A program made the translations under genes and the position numbers. This document shows, piece by piece, positions 49,047 through 56,526 of a DNA stretch of 57,258 nucleotides. Each line of letters opens with the position of its first letter. The stretch's first letter is position 1. Origin of the DNA: Caulobacter sp. CCH9-E1 (lineage in GTDB: Bacteria; Pseudomonadota; Alphaproteobacteria; Caulobacterales; Caulobacteraceae); contig NZ_LSJA01000276.1 of NCBI RefSeq assembly GCF_001556515.1, positions 1 through 57,258 on the forward strand. The letters are read 5' to 3'. Below the pieces are notes generated by a model that saw only the letters and a program-made list of their open reading frames with translations, did no database searches and had not been told where the DNA came from.

Positions 49047-50483
49047 ATGACAGCCCTCCAACATGGCCCCTCGCCCGCCGATCTCGGGTTAGCGCTGGCG
49101 CAGACGGCGACGCTGCGCCACACCGACGATGCCATCGAAGTCACCAGTTTCCGCCGGTCCTTCAGGATCACCGACCTTCGGCCGGAAATCAGCGCGCTGG
49201 TGGATTCGCTGCGTCATGGTCCGCGCTCCCGCTCCGATCTGGCCGTCGCGCCATCGGCGGGAGACGGACTGGAGGGCGCCCGGATCGACTATGTCCTCAC
49301 CCAATTCGATCGCATGGGCGCTCTGTCGCGCACCTTGACGGTCGACGGCGAAGGCTTGGCCACCCTGCACCCCAACCACGGCTTTTCGCCGCAACCGCCG
49401 CTGATCCACGCGGACGGAACCTATCGGCTGAGCCGCTTCGCCGCGCTGCAACCCTACCATTGCGGGCCAGAGACCGGCTGGCAGCTCACCTCGCCCTTGG
49501 GCGCGGCGAGGCTGGTGCTGACGGATACGCGGTGCGTCGCCGCGGCGGCCGCGCTGGTCGACGGCCTGACCCCAGCCGCCCTGGCCGAGCGCGCGCGGCT
49601 GCCCCTCGATGTCACGGCCGCCCTGCTCCAGATGATCGTCTGGTGCGGCGCGGCGGAACGCCAGGCGCACGACGGCGCCCTGCCGGAAGAGACCAGCGTC
49701 GCCTTGCGTCATTGGGAGCCGCACGATCTGCAGTTCCATACGCTCTCGCGCCTGGGCCGCCATCAGGGCGTCTTCGGCGGCGCCTTCCCCTTCCGCGGCG
49801 TGGAGCCGGAACTCCCCGCCATACGACCGCTGGCGACCGAGAATATCTTGCCCCTGAAGCGGCCCGATCCCGCCGCGCTGCGCCAGGCCGACCCGCCGTT
49901 CGCCCATGTGCTGCAATCGCGCCAATCGATACGGACCTTCGCCTCCCGGCCGCTTGAAATGGACCAGGTCGGCGAGTTTCTGTTCCGGTCGGCGGCGCTC
50001 AAGGAGGTGCGGCGCAAGGATGGGATCGAGGTGGCGTTCTATCCCTATCCCGGCGGCGGGGCGCGATCGGAGTTGACCCTCTATCTCGCCGTTCCGACCG
50101 ACCAGGCTCTGGAGCCCGGCCTCTATCGCTATGAGGCCGAAGCGCATGGGCTGACGCGCCTCTCAAGCCTGACGACGGAGGTCTCGGAGCTGCTTACAGA
50201 CGCCAAGACCACGGCGGGGCTAGCGGGACATCCGCCGCTGCTGCTGATCATCGCCGCGCGCTTCCGACGGGTAAGCTGGAAGTATCGCGCCATGGCCTAC
50301 GCCGTGATGCTGAAGAACGCCGGCGCGCTCATCCAGACCCTCTACCTGAACGCCACGGCGATGGGGCTTGCGGGCTGCGCCCTGGGCGGCGGCAACGCCG
50401 ACCTGTTCTCCCGCGCGATCGGCAGCGACTATTATGAGGAGACCTCCATCGGCGAGTTTGTCCTAGGCCCGATGCCGGCATGA
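49047..50483 (+). CDS. SagB/ThcOx-type FMN azoline dehydrogenase
   Basis: A 478-residue protein. The C-terminal half (about 290-478) is a nitroreductase-fold FMN oxidase: QSRQSIRTF binds FMN, ARSELTLYLAV and IIAARFRRVSWKYRAMAYAV are SagB-type signatures, ending GEFVLGPMP. The N-terminal half contains wHTH-like segments (LALAQTATLRHTDDAIEVTS, LAERARLPLDVTAALLQMIV) as in other SagB homologues. It would oxidise azolines to aromatic thiazoles/oxazoles. It starts 27 bp after the YcaO gene and overlaps the M20 gene by 4 bp. Confidence 0.9.
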   Translation: MTALQHGPSPADLGLALAQTATLRHTDDAIEVTSFRRSFRITDLRPEISALVDSLRHGPRSRSDLAVAPSAGDGLEGARIDYVLTQFDRMGALSRTLTVDGEGLATLHPNHGFSPQPPLIHADGTYRLSRFAALQPYHCGPETGWQLTSPLGAARLVLTDTRCVAAAAALVDGLTPAALAERARLPLDVTAALLQMIVWCGAAERQAHDGALPEETSVALRHWEPHDLQFHTLSRLGRHQGVFGGAFPFRGVEPELPAIRPLATENILPLKRPDPAALRQADPPFAHVLQSRQSIRTFASRPLEMDQVGEFLFRSAALKEVRRKDGIEVAFYPYPGGGARSELTLYLAVPTDQALEPGLYRYEAEAHGLTRLSSLTTEVSELLTDAKTTAGLAGHPPLLLIIAARFRRVSWKYRAMAYAVMLKNAGALIQTLYLNATAMGLAGCALGGGNADLFSRAIGSDYYEETSIGEFVLGPMPA

Positions 50484-51640
50484 TCGCCGAGCGCGACATC
50501 GCGGCCCGGGCCGAGGCGCGGCTCGCACAATGGCTGCCCAAGCTGGTCGATCTATCGGACAGGCTATTCCACGCCCCCGAACTGGCCTTCGTCGAGTACG
50601 AGGCGGCGCGCCTGCTCTGCGAGACGCTGTCCGGCGCCGGCTTCGCCGTCGAGACTGGCGTCGCGGGCATGCCCACCGCGTTTCGCGCGAGCGCCGGATC
50701 GGGAACCCGCGACCTCATCCTCTGCGCGGAATACGACGCCCTGCCGGGGATTGGTCACGCATGCGGCCACAACCTCATCGCCGCCGCCAGTTTGGGCGCG
50801 GCCCTGGCCCTCGCCCCGGAAGCCGATCTCCTGGGCCGCCGCATTCAGGTTCTGGGCGCGCCCGGCGAGGAATGTCTCGATAACGGCGGCAAGATCCGGC
50901 TCTTCGACGCGGGCTTCTTCGACGCCGCCACAGCGGTTCTCATGGTCCATCCGGCCCCGTTCGACGCCGCCGGACCACGCATGGGCGCGGGCGGTCTGTG
51001 GCGCTATCGGTTCCACGGCGATGGCGGACATGCGTTCGGAGGCTGGGGTGCGCGTCTGGCTGAAATCTCGGATGCGCTGATGATGGCCGAGCTGGGCCTC
51101 ACCCTGCTGGCCCGCAGGTTGGCGCCCAGCGAAGGAATCTCTGTCCATCGCGCGACCGACAGCGGCGCGGTGAATTGCCGGCCCCGCGCGGGAAATCTGG
51201 AGGTCGCCGTGCGAGCGCCGACCCTGCGCGACCTGCTGACCTTGGCCGACCGGATCACGCTCAGCGTAACGGGCGCCGCCCAGGCCGCCGAGCTCAAATG
51301 CGAGGTGCTGCCGCCCGAGCGCCCCTATGTCGAATTCTACCCCGATCCGGCGCTGGCCACGGCGTGCCGAGACGTCTTCGATCGCCTGGGACGACCAAGT
51401 CGGGACGACCTTCCGCCGCTGACCATCACCACCGATCTCGGGCTGGTCTCGACCCTGGCTCCCTGCCTGCACGCCTTCATCGCGCTTTCGCGAGACGGAA
51501 GCGCGAACCACGACGCCGCCTTCGCGAGCCACTGCATCGGTCCGGATGCGGAACGGTGCGTCCACGACGGCGCGCTGGCGTTGATTGGGACCGCGATCCG
51601 TCACTGCCTGTCGGAAGACAAGCCGTCGGGCGGGTGCTGA
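50480..51640 (+). CDS. M20 family metallopeptidase / amidohydrolase
   Basis: A 386-residue di-metal hydrolase of the M20 (ACY1/AbgB-like) group. The metal-binding segment is AEYDALPGIGHACGH with Cys95 and His97, the catalytic base pair Glu130-Glu131 is in GAPGEECLDNGGK, and a further His157 is in LMVHPAP; the dimerisation insert lies near 165-290. It overlaps sagB by 4 bp, so it belongs to the cluster. It may trim the N-terminus or an acyl group from the matured peptide, or act in self-resistance. No signal peptide. Confidence 0.87.
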   Translation: MIAERDIAARAEARLAQWLPKLVDLSDRLFHAPELAFVEYEAARLLCETLSGAGFAVETGVAGMPTAFRASAGSGTRDLILCAEYDALPGIGHACGHNLIAAASLGAALALAPEADLLGRRIQVLGAPGEECLDNGGKIRLFDAGFFDAATAVLMVHPAPFDAAGPRMGAGGLWRYRFHGDGGHAFGGWGARLAEISDALMMAELGLTLLARRLAPSEGISVHRATDSGAVNCRPRAGNLEVAVRAPTLRDLLTLADRITLSVTGAAQAAELKCEVLPPERPYVEFYPDPALATACRDVFDRLGRPSRDDLPPLTITTDLGLVSTLAPCLHAFIALSRDGSANHDAAFASHCIGPDAERCVHDGALALIGTAIRHCLSEDKPSGGC

Positions 51641-51849
51641 CTGTCTAAGGCTGGCCTCGCGGCCTCGGCCACGGGGCTCTCAAGATACGGACCGAAGAGA
51701 GAAAGGTGGCGGTGAGAGAGTCCGCCAAACCAGTATTCCCATACCGCATCATAGCGACCCACAAGGACCCACTATCGCGTTGATTATAATGGATTAATTT
51801 TCGCGATCGTGTCACCTTGTCCATCAGCTACCCACTCGATCCTGAGTAC

Positions 51850-51968
51850 AAAATGGGACCGGAAGTGGGACCCGAAGTGGGGCCGAAAATGAAATTCGGC
51901 GAACTTCGCCGGAAGGACAGGCCGGGGCTGCCGGAAGTGGGACCGAGCGGCATTTGAAAAGTGGGGCC
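51850..51968 (+). repeat. Five 11-bp direct repeats upstream of the integrase gene
   Basis: Consensus (G/A)AA(G/A)TGGG(A/G)CC at 51850, 51862, 51874, 51934 and 51958; all starts differ by multiples of 12 bp (12, 12, 60, 24). A perfect palindrome CGGCGAA-C-TTCGCCG sits in the gap (51897-51911). They end 20 bp before the int ATG. Arm-type integrase or excisionase binding sites are the simplest reading. Confidence 0.65.
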
Positions 51969-51988
51969 GCACTAGCTGGAGGCTTGGC

Positions 51989-53182
51989 ATGGGACGTTCA
52001 CTTCACAAACTGACCGCAATCCAAGCAGCGAAGCTCAACAAGCCAGGCCGCCATTCCGATGGCGGCGGCCTCTATCTCTCGATCGATGAGAGAGGGCGTC
52101 GGCGGTGGGTCTTCATGTACACGCGAGCCGGTAAGCGCGTTGAACTAGGGCTTGGAGGCCGCCGCGATCTTTCCCTGGCGGACGCTCGCGCGGAAGCGGC
52201 GACTTTCCGCGCAATGCTGGCGGCAGGCGCCGACCCCAAGGTCGAGCGCGCCAGGGACGACAAGGTCCAGACCTTCGGCGCCTGCGCCGATGCCTACGTT
52301 GAAGCCATGCAGCCCTCATGGCGTAACGCCAAGCACGCCGCGCAATGGAAGATGACGCTCACCAAATACGCCGCGCCGATCCGCGAGCGCCCGGTCAACG
52401 ACATCGCCACACAGGACATTCTGGACGTTCTGCAACCGCTGTGGACCCGCACGCCCGAAACGGCCGAGCGTTTGCGCGGGCGGATCGAGAACGTCTTGGA
52501 TGCGGCTAAGGCCAAGGGATTGCGCACTGGCGAGAATCCGGCGCGGTGGCGGGGCCATTTAAACCAGCTCCTGCCCAAGCGACAGCGATTGAAGCGCGGC
52601 CATCATGCGGCATTACCCTACGACCTCATGCCTGAGTTTATGGCCAATCTCCGCACGCGCAGCGCGGTTGCAGCCCGCGCCTTGGAGTTCTTGATCCTAA
52701 CCGGCGCGAGATCGGGTGAGGTGCTGGGCGCGACTTGGGATGAGTTCGATCTCCAAAAGGAGATCTGGACGGTGCCAGCCGCTCGCATGAAGGCCGGCCG
52801 CGAACATCGCGTCCCCCTCTCAAGTCGCGCGATGAAGATCATCGCCGAGCGACTTGAGGCCGGATCGGTCGGTCATGTGTTCCCAGGCGCAACTTCGGCG
52901 TCACCGTTGTCCTCTATGGCCATGGCGATGCTGCTGCGGAGAATGAAAAGCGACATCACCGTACACGGCTTTCGGTCAACGTTCCGCGATTGGGCCTCAG
53001 AGACGACGGGTTTCTCGCACGAGGTCTGCGAGATGGCCTTGGCCCATACCATCGCCAACAAGGCTGAGGCTGCCTACAGGCGTGGCGACCTGTTCGAGAA
53101 GCGCCGTAAGCTGATGGAAGCGTGGGCTGGTTACTGCTCCACTCCGAAGAGCGGGAAGGTCGTAGCCTTGCGCCATGGCTAG
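51989..53182 (+). CDS. int: P4-type tyrosine recombinase/integrase
   Basis: A 397-residue site-specific recombinase. The N-terminal arm-binding domain (DUF4102 type; LTAIQAAKLNKPGRHSDGGG) is followed by a core-binding region (about 95-190) and the catalytic domain with Arg241 (GARSGE), Lys268, His326 and Arg329 (HGFRSTFRDW), His353 (LAHTI) and Tyr363 (AYRRGDL), so all catalytic residues are present. TGGAGG precedes ATG 51989. Its end overlaps the convergent alpA gene by 4 bp. Confidence 0.95.
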   Translation: MGRSLHKLTAIQAAKLNKPGRHSDGGGLYLSIDERGRRRWVFMYTRAGKRVELGLGGRRDLSLADARAEAATFRAMLAAGADPKVERARDDKVQTFGACADAYVEAMQPSWRNAKHAAQWKMTLTKYAAPIRERPVNDIATQDILDVLQPLWTRTPETAERLRGRIENVLDAAKAKGLRTGENPARWRGHLNQLLPKRQRLKRGHHAALPYDLMPEFMANLRTRSAVAARALEFLILTGARSGEVLGATWDEFDLQKEIWTVPAARMKAGREHRVPLSSRAMKIIAERLEAGSVGHVFPGATSASPLSSMAMAMLLRRMKSDITVHGFRSTFRDWASETTGFSHEVCEMALAHTIANKAEAAYRRGDLFEKRRKLMEAWAGYCSTPKSGKVVALRHG

Positions 53183-53379
53183 CCGACGTCGGGGCGGTAG
53201 TTAGCGGGATCGGCGATCCACCGATTGATCGCGGACTCGTGCCATCCAGCACCGTGGACGCTGATTGGAACTTGGCGAGGGAAAGTGCCCTCGCCGATCT
53301 TCCGATAAAGGGTCGATCGGCTAAGGCCCGTGCGCGCCAGCACGGTTTTGAGGCGAACGATACGGTCGAGATCGGCCAT
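53179..53379 (-). CDS. alpA: AlpA-family DNA-binding protein
   Basis: A 66-residue winged helix-turn-helix protein. RLKTVLARTGLSRSTLYRKI followed by FPRQVPISVHGAGWHESAIN is the AlpA/excisionase pattern. Such proteins control integrase expression or act as recombination directionality factors in P4-like elements. The 211 bp between it and the next gene on the same strand contains no gene that I can support. Confidence 0.9.
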   Translation of the reverse strand: MADLDRIVRLKTVLARTGLSRSTLYRKIGEGTFPRQVPISVHGAGWHESAINRWIADPANYRPDVG

Positions 53380-53590
53380 CGTTTAAGCTCCACAGACTGG
53401 GATCTGAAGGCATTCGATGAGCCAGAATTGGATCGCTCTCCGCTGGCGGCAAGGCCTTGCGGGGCGGGATCGTACTCTGGGAAACAAAGACAGGCCCTAG
53501 GCACCTCTAGCGTAGGTAAGACCGGACCTTCACGATGCTGGCTGCGCCTCGGCACCGCCAATTTCGTCCTGGCTCCCCGTATTGGCTGCG

Positions 53591-53827
53591 CTATTTTTTT
53601 AAACGCACACCGGCGCCGAGGAAGTCATCCTCGGCCTCAAACACGATGCCAGCATCTTCCAGTGCCCGCCTTGCAGCCTGGACGTTAGCCGCCGTACTGC
53701 GTTCAGGCCCCAGGGTTTCCATACGTCGGATGGTATGGAGGCTGAGTCCGGACGCCTCGGCAAGCTTCGGCCCACTCCAATCGAGCAGGCCGCGAGCAGC
53801 CCTCATTTGGCCTGCGGAGATTTTCAA
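53591..53827 (-). CDS. XRE-family helix-turn-helix regulator
   Basis: A small regulator with the HTH segment GPKLAEASGLSLHTIRRMET. The frame is open to 53908 (105 residues), but related element proteins start MKI-x-A-Q-x-RAARGLLDW, which fits the TTG at 53827 and gives 78 residues. It is divergent from the four-gene cassette and may control it. Confidence in the start is low. Confidence 0.75.
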   Translation of the reverse strand: MKISAGQMRAARGLLDWSGPKLAEASGLSLHTIRRMETLGPERSTAANVQAARRALEDAGIVFEAEDDFLGAGVRLKK

Positions 53828-53920
53828 GTTGTCATCTTTAGTGTGAGATGGCACTTTTAGTTGGACTTGATGCTGTGAACACGGTACAAGGCGACTAATA
53901 CACATCAAAGGTCAGAGGTC

Positions 53921-54418
53921 ATGAGTCCGCGTCGAAAGACGGGGCGCGAACCTGCGCGCCCATGTGAGCCCTCACGGCGGGCTCTGATAGCCAGCCTTTC
54001 GGTCGCGCCTCTGATCGGCGATGCATCTGCGATGCACGCTCGGATCGATCCTAGTATCGACACCTGCCATCGCTGGCTCGCCATCGACGCCGAGCAGCGC
54101 CGCCTCCAACTCGAATGGGGCAGGCTCGAAGGCCGGCTGATGACCAAGCACGATTGGTACAAGCTCACGCCGGACCAACAGGCCACGATCCCCGAAGGCG
54201 CCAGACTTGCCGAGATCGATGCGCGTCTCGATGTGCTGGAGGTCGAGGGACACGCCCTCCTGAAGGCGATGCGGCCAAAACCGGCGAAGAGCTTTGAAGC
54301 GGTCATCGCCAACCTCTCGGTGGCGGCGCGGCTGATCTTCGTTGAAGATCATCCCGAGGCCCACGGCCTCATCACCCGCGCGGCCCGCGACCTCGCCGCG
54401 CTCTCGGGTGGAAAGTGA
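53921..54418 (+). CDS. Small element protein, paralogue A of the cassette
   Basis: A 165-residue protein that I cannot assign. Near the N-terminus SRRALIASLSVAPLIGD looks like a twin-arginine segment without the usual hydrophobic length. The rest is helical and charged, with CHRWLAIDAEQRRLQLEWGR and a probable coiled coil to about 115. A protein of the same length and pattern is encoded at 55210. Its last codons overlap the GTG start of the HEPN-like gene. It leads a four-gene run where every junction overlaps. Confidence 0.65.
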   Translation: MSPRRKTGREPARPCEPSRRALIASLSVAPLIGDASAMHARIDPSIDTCHRWLAIDAEQRRLQLEWGRLEGRLMTKHDWYKLTPDQQATIPEGARLAEIDARLDVLEVEGHALLKAMRPKPAKSFEAVIANLSVAARLIFVEDHPEAHGLITRAARDLAALSGGK

Positions 54419-54876
54419 CCCGCCGCGTCGCCCGGCGACGCGATGGCGCCGACCGCCGGCTGGCGGCGACGTTCCGCCGTAACGCCACCGGCTTCCTCGA
54501 AGGCGCCGAGGCAGCGCTGCCGCGACACCCAGAGGCGACGCCCTACTTCCTGGCCATCGCCATCGAACTGGCGCTGAAGGCTTACCTGCTCGACCGAGGG
54601 ATCAGCGACGACTGGAACCGCGTCTATCTTCGGCACGATCTGGCCAAGACGCTGAGGTTCGCGCGCCGCGCCGGCTTCAATGGCGCTTCTGCCGGGGCCG
54701 CCGAGCTGGCCGCGCTCCTTGGCCCCTATTACCAAGTCCATGGCATCTCGCGGATGACGCCGGACGAGGTTGCATCTGTATGCTGGCGTCAGGCCTGCAC
54801 GACCGTTCGGGAGCTCATCGCCGCCGTGGCTGAGACCGCGGGGCTCGCCCCGTCTGGTCAGGAGAACGTCGCGTGA
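54415..54876 (+). CDS. HEPN-like domain protein
   Basis: A 153-residue protein starting at GTG 54415, coupled by GTGA overlap. The core FLAIAIELALKAYLLDRG and RHDLAKTLRFAR follow the HEPN pattern (E-LALK-x-L-L plus HDL). The canonical RNase motif R-x4-6-H is not obvious, so it could be a non-nucleolytic HEPN. No adjacent nucleotidyltransferase (MNT) is present, which is the common partner in toxin-antitoxin pairs. Confidence 0.6.
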   Translation: MTRRVARRRDGADRRLAATFRRNATGFLEGAEAALPRHPEATPYFLAIAIELALKAYLLDRGISDDWNRVYLRHDLAKTLRFARRAGFNGASAGAAELAALLGPYYQVHGISRMTPDEVASVCWRQACTTVRELIAAVAETAGLAPSGQENVA

Positions 54877-55217
54877 CAATGCGCCTCCGCATGCCTTGGC
54901 CGCTCGTGGTGAGTCAGTGGTGGCGCTGGCGACATCCCTATCTCTGGCGCGGCCGGATCTTCGATCCACAGAATACCCAGCAGGTGATGTCCTACGCGGT
55001 GCTGCGCCTTCGCCAGGAGACGCGGGATGTCTTCCTGCTCAATCACATTCAGGCGCTCGACTACGCTCTGATCGCTCGCCACCTGGGTATCTCCGCCGCC
55101 GAAGTCCAGGCGCGCCTGGCCGATGCGCTTTGCGAGATTTCCCGGACGATCGCTCTGATCGAGCGCGCCCGTCCTCATCCCAACAATCCAGCCAATGCGG
55201 AGCATCCCGATGTCTGA
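54873..55217 (+). CDS. Sigma-70 region 4-like DNA-binding protein
   Basis: A 114-residue protein starting at GTG 54873, overlapping the HEPN-like gene. The C-terminal half (FLLNHIQALDYALIARHLGI, SAAEVQARLADALCEISRTI) resembles the helix-turn-helix of sigma factor region 4; no region 2 is present, so it is not a full sigma factor. The N-terminal 40 residues are Trp/Arg-rich (WPLVVSQWWRWRHPYLWRG). A regulatory role in the element is likely. Confidence 0.65.
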   Translation: MTMRLRMPWPLVVSQWWRWRHPYLWRGRIFDPQNTQQVMSYAVLRLRQETRDVFLLNHIQALDYALIARHLGISAAEVQARLADALCEISRTIALIERARPHPNNPANAEHPDV

Positions 55218-55707
55218 CGACAAGGGGCCATTCGCCGTCTCCCGCCGCGTCGTGATCGGCGCCGCGGGCGCCGCGCCCGTCGCTGACAACACCGGCGCCG
55301 GAGCAGCCATGCAGGACCAAGCCATCGCCCGCTGCGATGAATGGCTGGCGCTCGACGCGGAGATCGACCGGCTGGGTAATCGCTGGTCGGATCTGGAGAC
55401 CATTCTCGTGCGGCAGAAGCGTTGGGAGCGCATGACGCCCGAGGAGCGCGGAGAGCTGTTGCCCTCCGAGGAGATGGACGCCATCGACAAGCAGCTCGAA
55501 CCGCTATTCGAGCAGCGCGAGACATGGCTGGAGGCTCTCGCCGCTATCCGCGCCACCGACATTCATGGCGTCGTCGCCAAGCTGGAGGTGGCGTTGCGGG
55601 TCATGGTCCATCAGCAGGGTGACGGCTACGACCTCTTCAAGGCGACGATGGAGGAGCTGCGCACCGCGCGCTGTCCGAACTGCGGGACGCCCGTTTGCAG
55701 GCGCTAG
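55210..55707 (+). CDS. Small element protein, paralogue B of the cassette
   Basis: A 165-residue protein starting at ATG 55210, overlapping the upstream gene by 8 bp, with GGAG upstream. SRRVVIGAAGAAPVAD and CDEWLALDAEIDRLGNRWSD mirror the pattern of paralogue A (SRRALIASLSVAPLIGD; CHRWLAIDAEQRRLQLEWGR). Unlike A it ends with a small zinc-ribbon-like CPNCGTPVC. The function is unknown; sharing the operon suggests that A and B form a complex or have split roles. Confidence 0.65.
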   Translation: MSDDKGPFAVSRRVVIGAAGAAPVADNTGAGAAMQDQAIARCDEWLALDAEIDRLGNRWSDLETILVRQKRWERMTPEERGELLPSEEMDAIDKQLEPLFEQRETWLEALAAIRATDIHGVVAKLEVALRVMVHQQGDGYDLFKATMEELRTARCPNCGTPVCRR

Positions 55708-55808
55708 CCGCGCCCCCTCCGGCAACCGCCTTGCCCACCCCACCCTGCGGGAGCCAGGACCGGAACGGTCGGTGCTCGCCCTGGAGCGCTTGGAGAGCGT
55801 CTGCCGGG

Positions 55809-55889
55809 CGGGCTGGTGCGGGTCAAGGGCGGCTTCGCCGTCGCTCCGCGAGACGCCCAGAGGGCGTCCCCTTGACGCGCGCCAGCCCG
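55809..55889. repeat. Long inverted repeat with nested palindrome in an intergenic region
   Basis: Arms of 21 bp (55809-55829 and 55869-55889) match at 19 positions; the right part begins CCCTTGACGCGC. Between them sits a perfect palindrome GACGCCC-AGA-GGGCGTC (55852-55868). The 298 bp between paralogue B and the MucR-like gene hold no convincing gene. It may be a strong terminator, structured RNA or a protein binding site of the element. Confidence 0.6.
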
Positions 55890-56005
55890 TCCGGCCCTTG
55901 TTCCACCAAGCGATCCAGGGCGTCTTACCTCCGAGCGAGACGGCAGCTCCAGCTCGGGTCTAGCCCCCCAAGTTTCACGGAAGCAGGCCCAGAGTTCCGC
56001 CAACT

Positions 56006-56443
56006 CTAGCGCTTCTTCGCACCGCTCTTGGCCTTGCGGCCGCCCTGCCCCAGGCCGCTGGCCTTTGCCATCGCGCTGCGCGCTGCGCTGTAGGCCGGCG
56101 CGGACATGGGGTAGTCGGTCGGCAGGCCGTAACGCGTCCGATATTCCTCGACGCTCAGACCGTGCGTGCCGATGTGACGCTTTAAGGTCCTATAAGGACG
56201 TCCATCAATGAAGCTGATCAGCGCTTCGGGCGTAATGCTCTTGCGGATTTGCGCGGCCGTGGGTCGCTCAACCGCCAGCACGGCGTCTGGCGCCGCATCA
56301 GGCGAGCCAGCGAGGCTCAAGGCGCCATAGACGGTAGCGATTAGCCCAGGAAGCTCATCGACGGCGACATAATTGGCGCTCACATAGGCCGCCACGACAC
56401 CCGCCGTCAGCTTGGCCAGCTCATCTAGTTTGTCCGCCATCAA
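56006..56443 (-). CDS. MucR/Ros-family regulator lacking the zinc cysteine
   Basis: A 145-residue regulator. The Ros/MucR core is ITPEALISFIDGRPYRTLKR followed by HIGTHGLSVEEYRTRYGLPT and DYPMSAPAYSAARSAMA. In canonical members the segment before the DG pair reads like V-C-LEDG; here Ser replaces the metal-binding Cys (ISFIDG). The basic tail GGRKAKSGAKKR could aid DNA binding. Chromosomal and plasmid homologues control transfer or surface genes; its place between the cassette and traD suggests control of element transfer. Confidence 0.85.
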   Translation of the reverse strand: MMADKLDELAKLTAGVVAAYVSANYVAVDELPGLIATVYGALSLAGSPDAAPDAVLAVERPTAAQIRKSITPEALISFIDGRPYRTLKRHIGTHGLSVEEYRTRYGLPTDYPMSAPAYSAARSAMAKASGLGQGGRKAKSGAKKR

Positions 56444-56526
56444 AGCCTCTTATGAACGCTTAACAGAAAAAGTCGCATCGTTCTGTCGGTGATCGCAAGC
56501 CGTGGCGGGGCCTAGCACGAAAAAGG

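Larger units (their letters stand above)
39221..51640. other. RiPP biosynthetic gene cluster (azol(in)e peptide, NHLP leader)
   Basis: Eight genes in two divergent arms from the 193-bp region 46135-46327. Plus strand: precursor, YcaO cyclodehydratase, SagB dehydrogenase, M20 amidohydrolase. Minus strand: TPR-like protein, P450, radical SAM C-methyltransferase, S53 peptidase. Overlaps of 4 to 11 bp within each arm support co-expression. No ABC transporter, regulator or lanthipeptide-type dehydratase is present, so a linear azole-containing peptide is more likely than a thiopeptide. The outer limits are inferred: TolC on the left and the integrase on the right do not belong. Confidence 0.85.

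Noticed and set aside
39221..51640. Thiopeptide or lanthipeptide assignment for the RiPP cluster
   Set aside because: No LanB-type dehydratase, glutamylation domain or pyridine synthase is present; only azole-forming, methylating and oxidising enzymes are seen.
51641..51849. tRNA gene as integration target next to int
   Set aside because: No cloverleaf, T-loop or 3' CCA-type end could be traced in either strand.
51850..51968. CRISPR array
   Set aside because: The 11-bp repeats are too short, imperfect and without uniform spacers; no cas genes are nearby.
53594..53600. Short T-run near the end of the XRE gene as terminator
   Set aside because: No GC-rich hairpin precedes it on either strand.
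53921..54418. Tat-exported protein because of the SRRALIASLSVAPL segment
   Set aside because: The hydrophobic stretch is short, the rest is charged coiled coil, and the operon context is cytoplasmic; a Tat signal is not convincing.
55708..56005. Short open frames in the gap before the MucR-like gene
   Set aside because: They run through the long inverted repeat, lack ribosome sites and give low-complexity Pro/Arg peptides.
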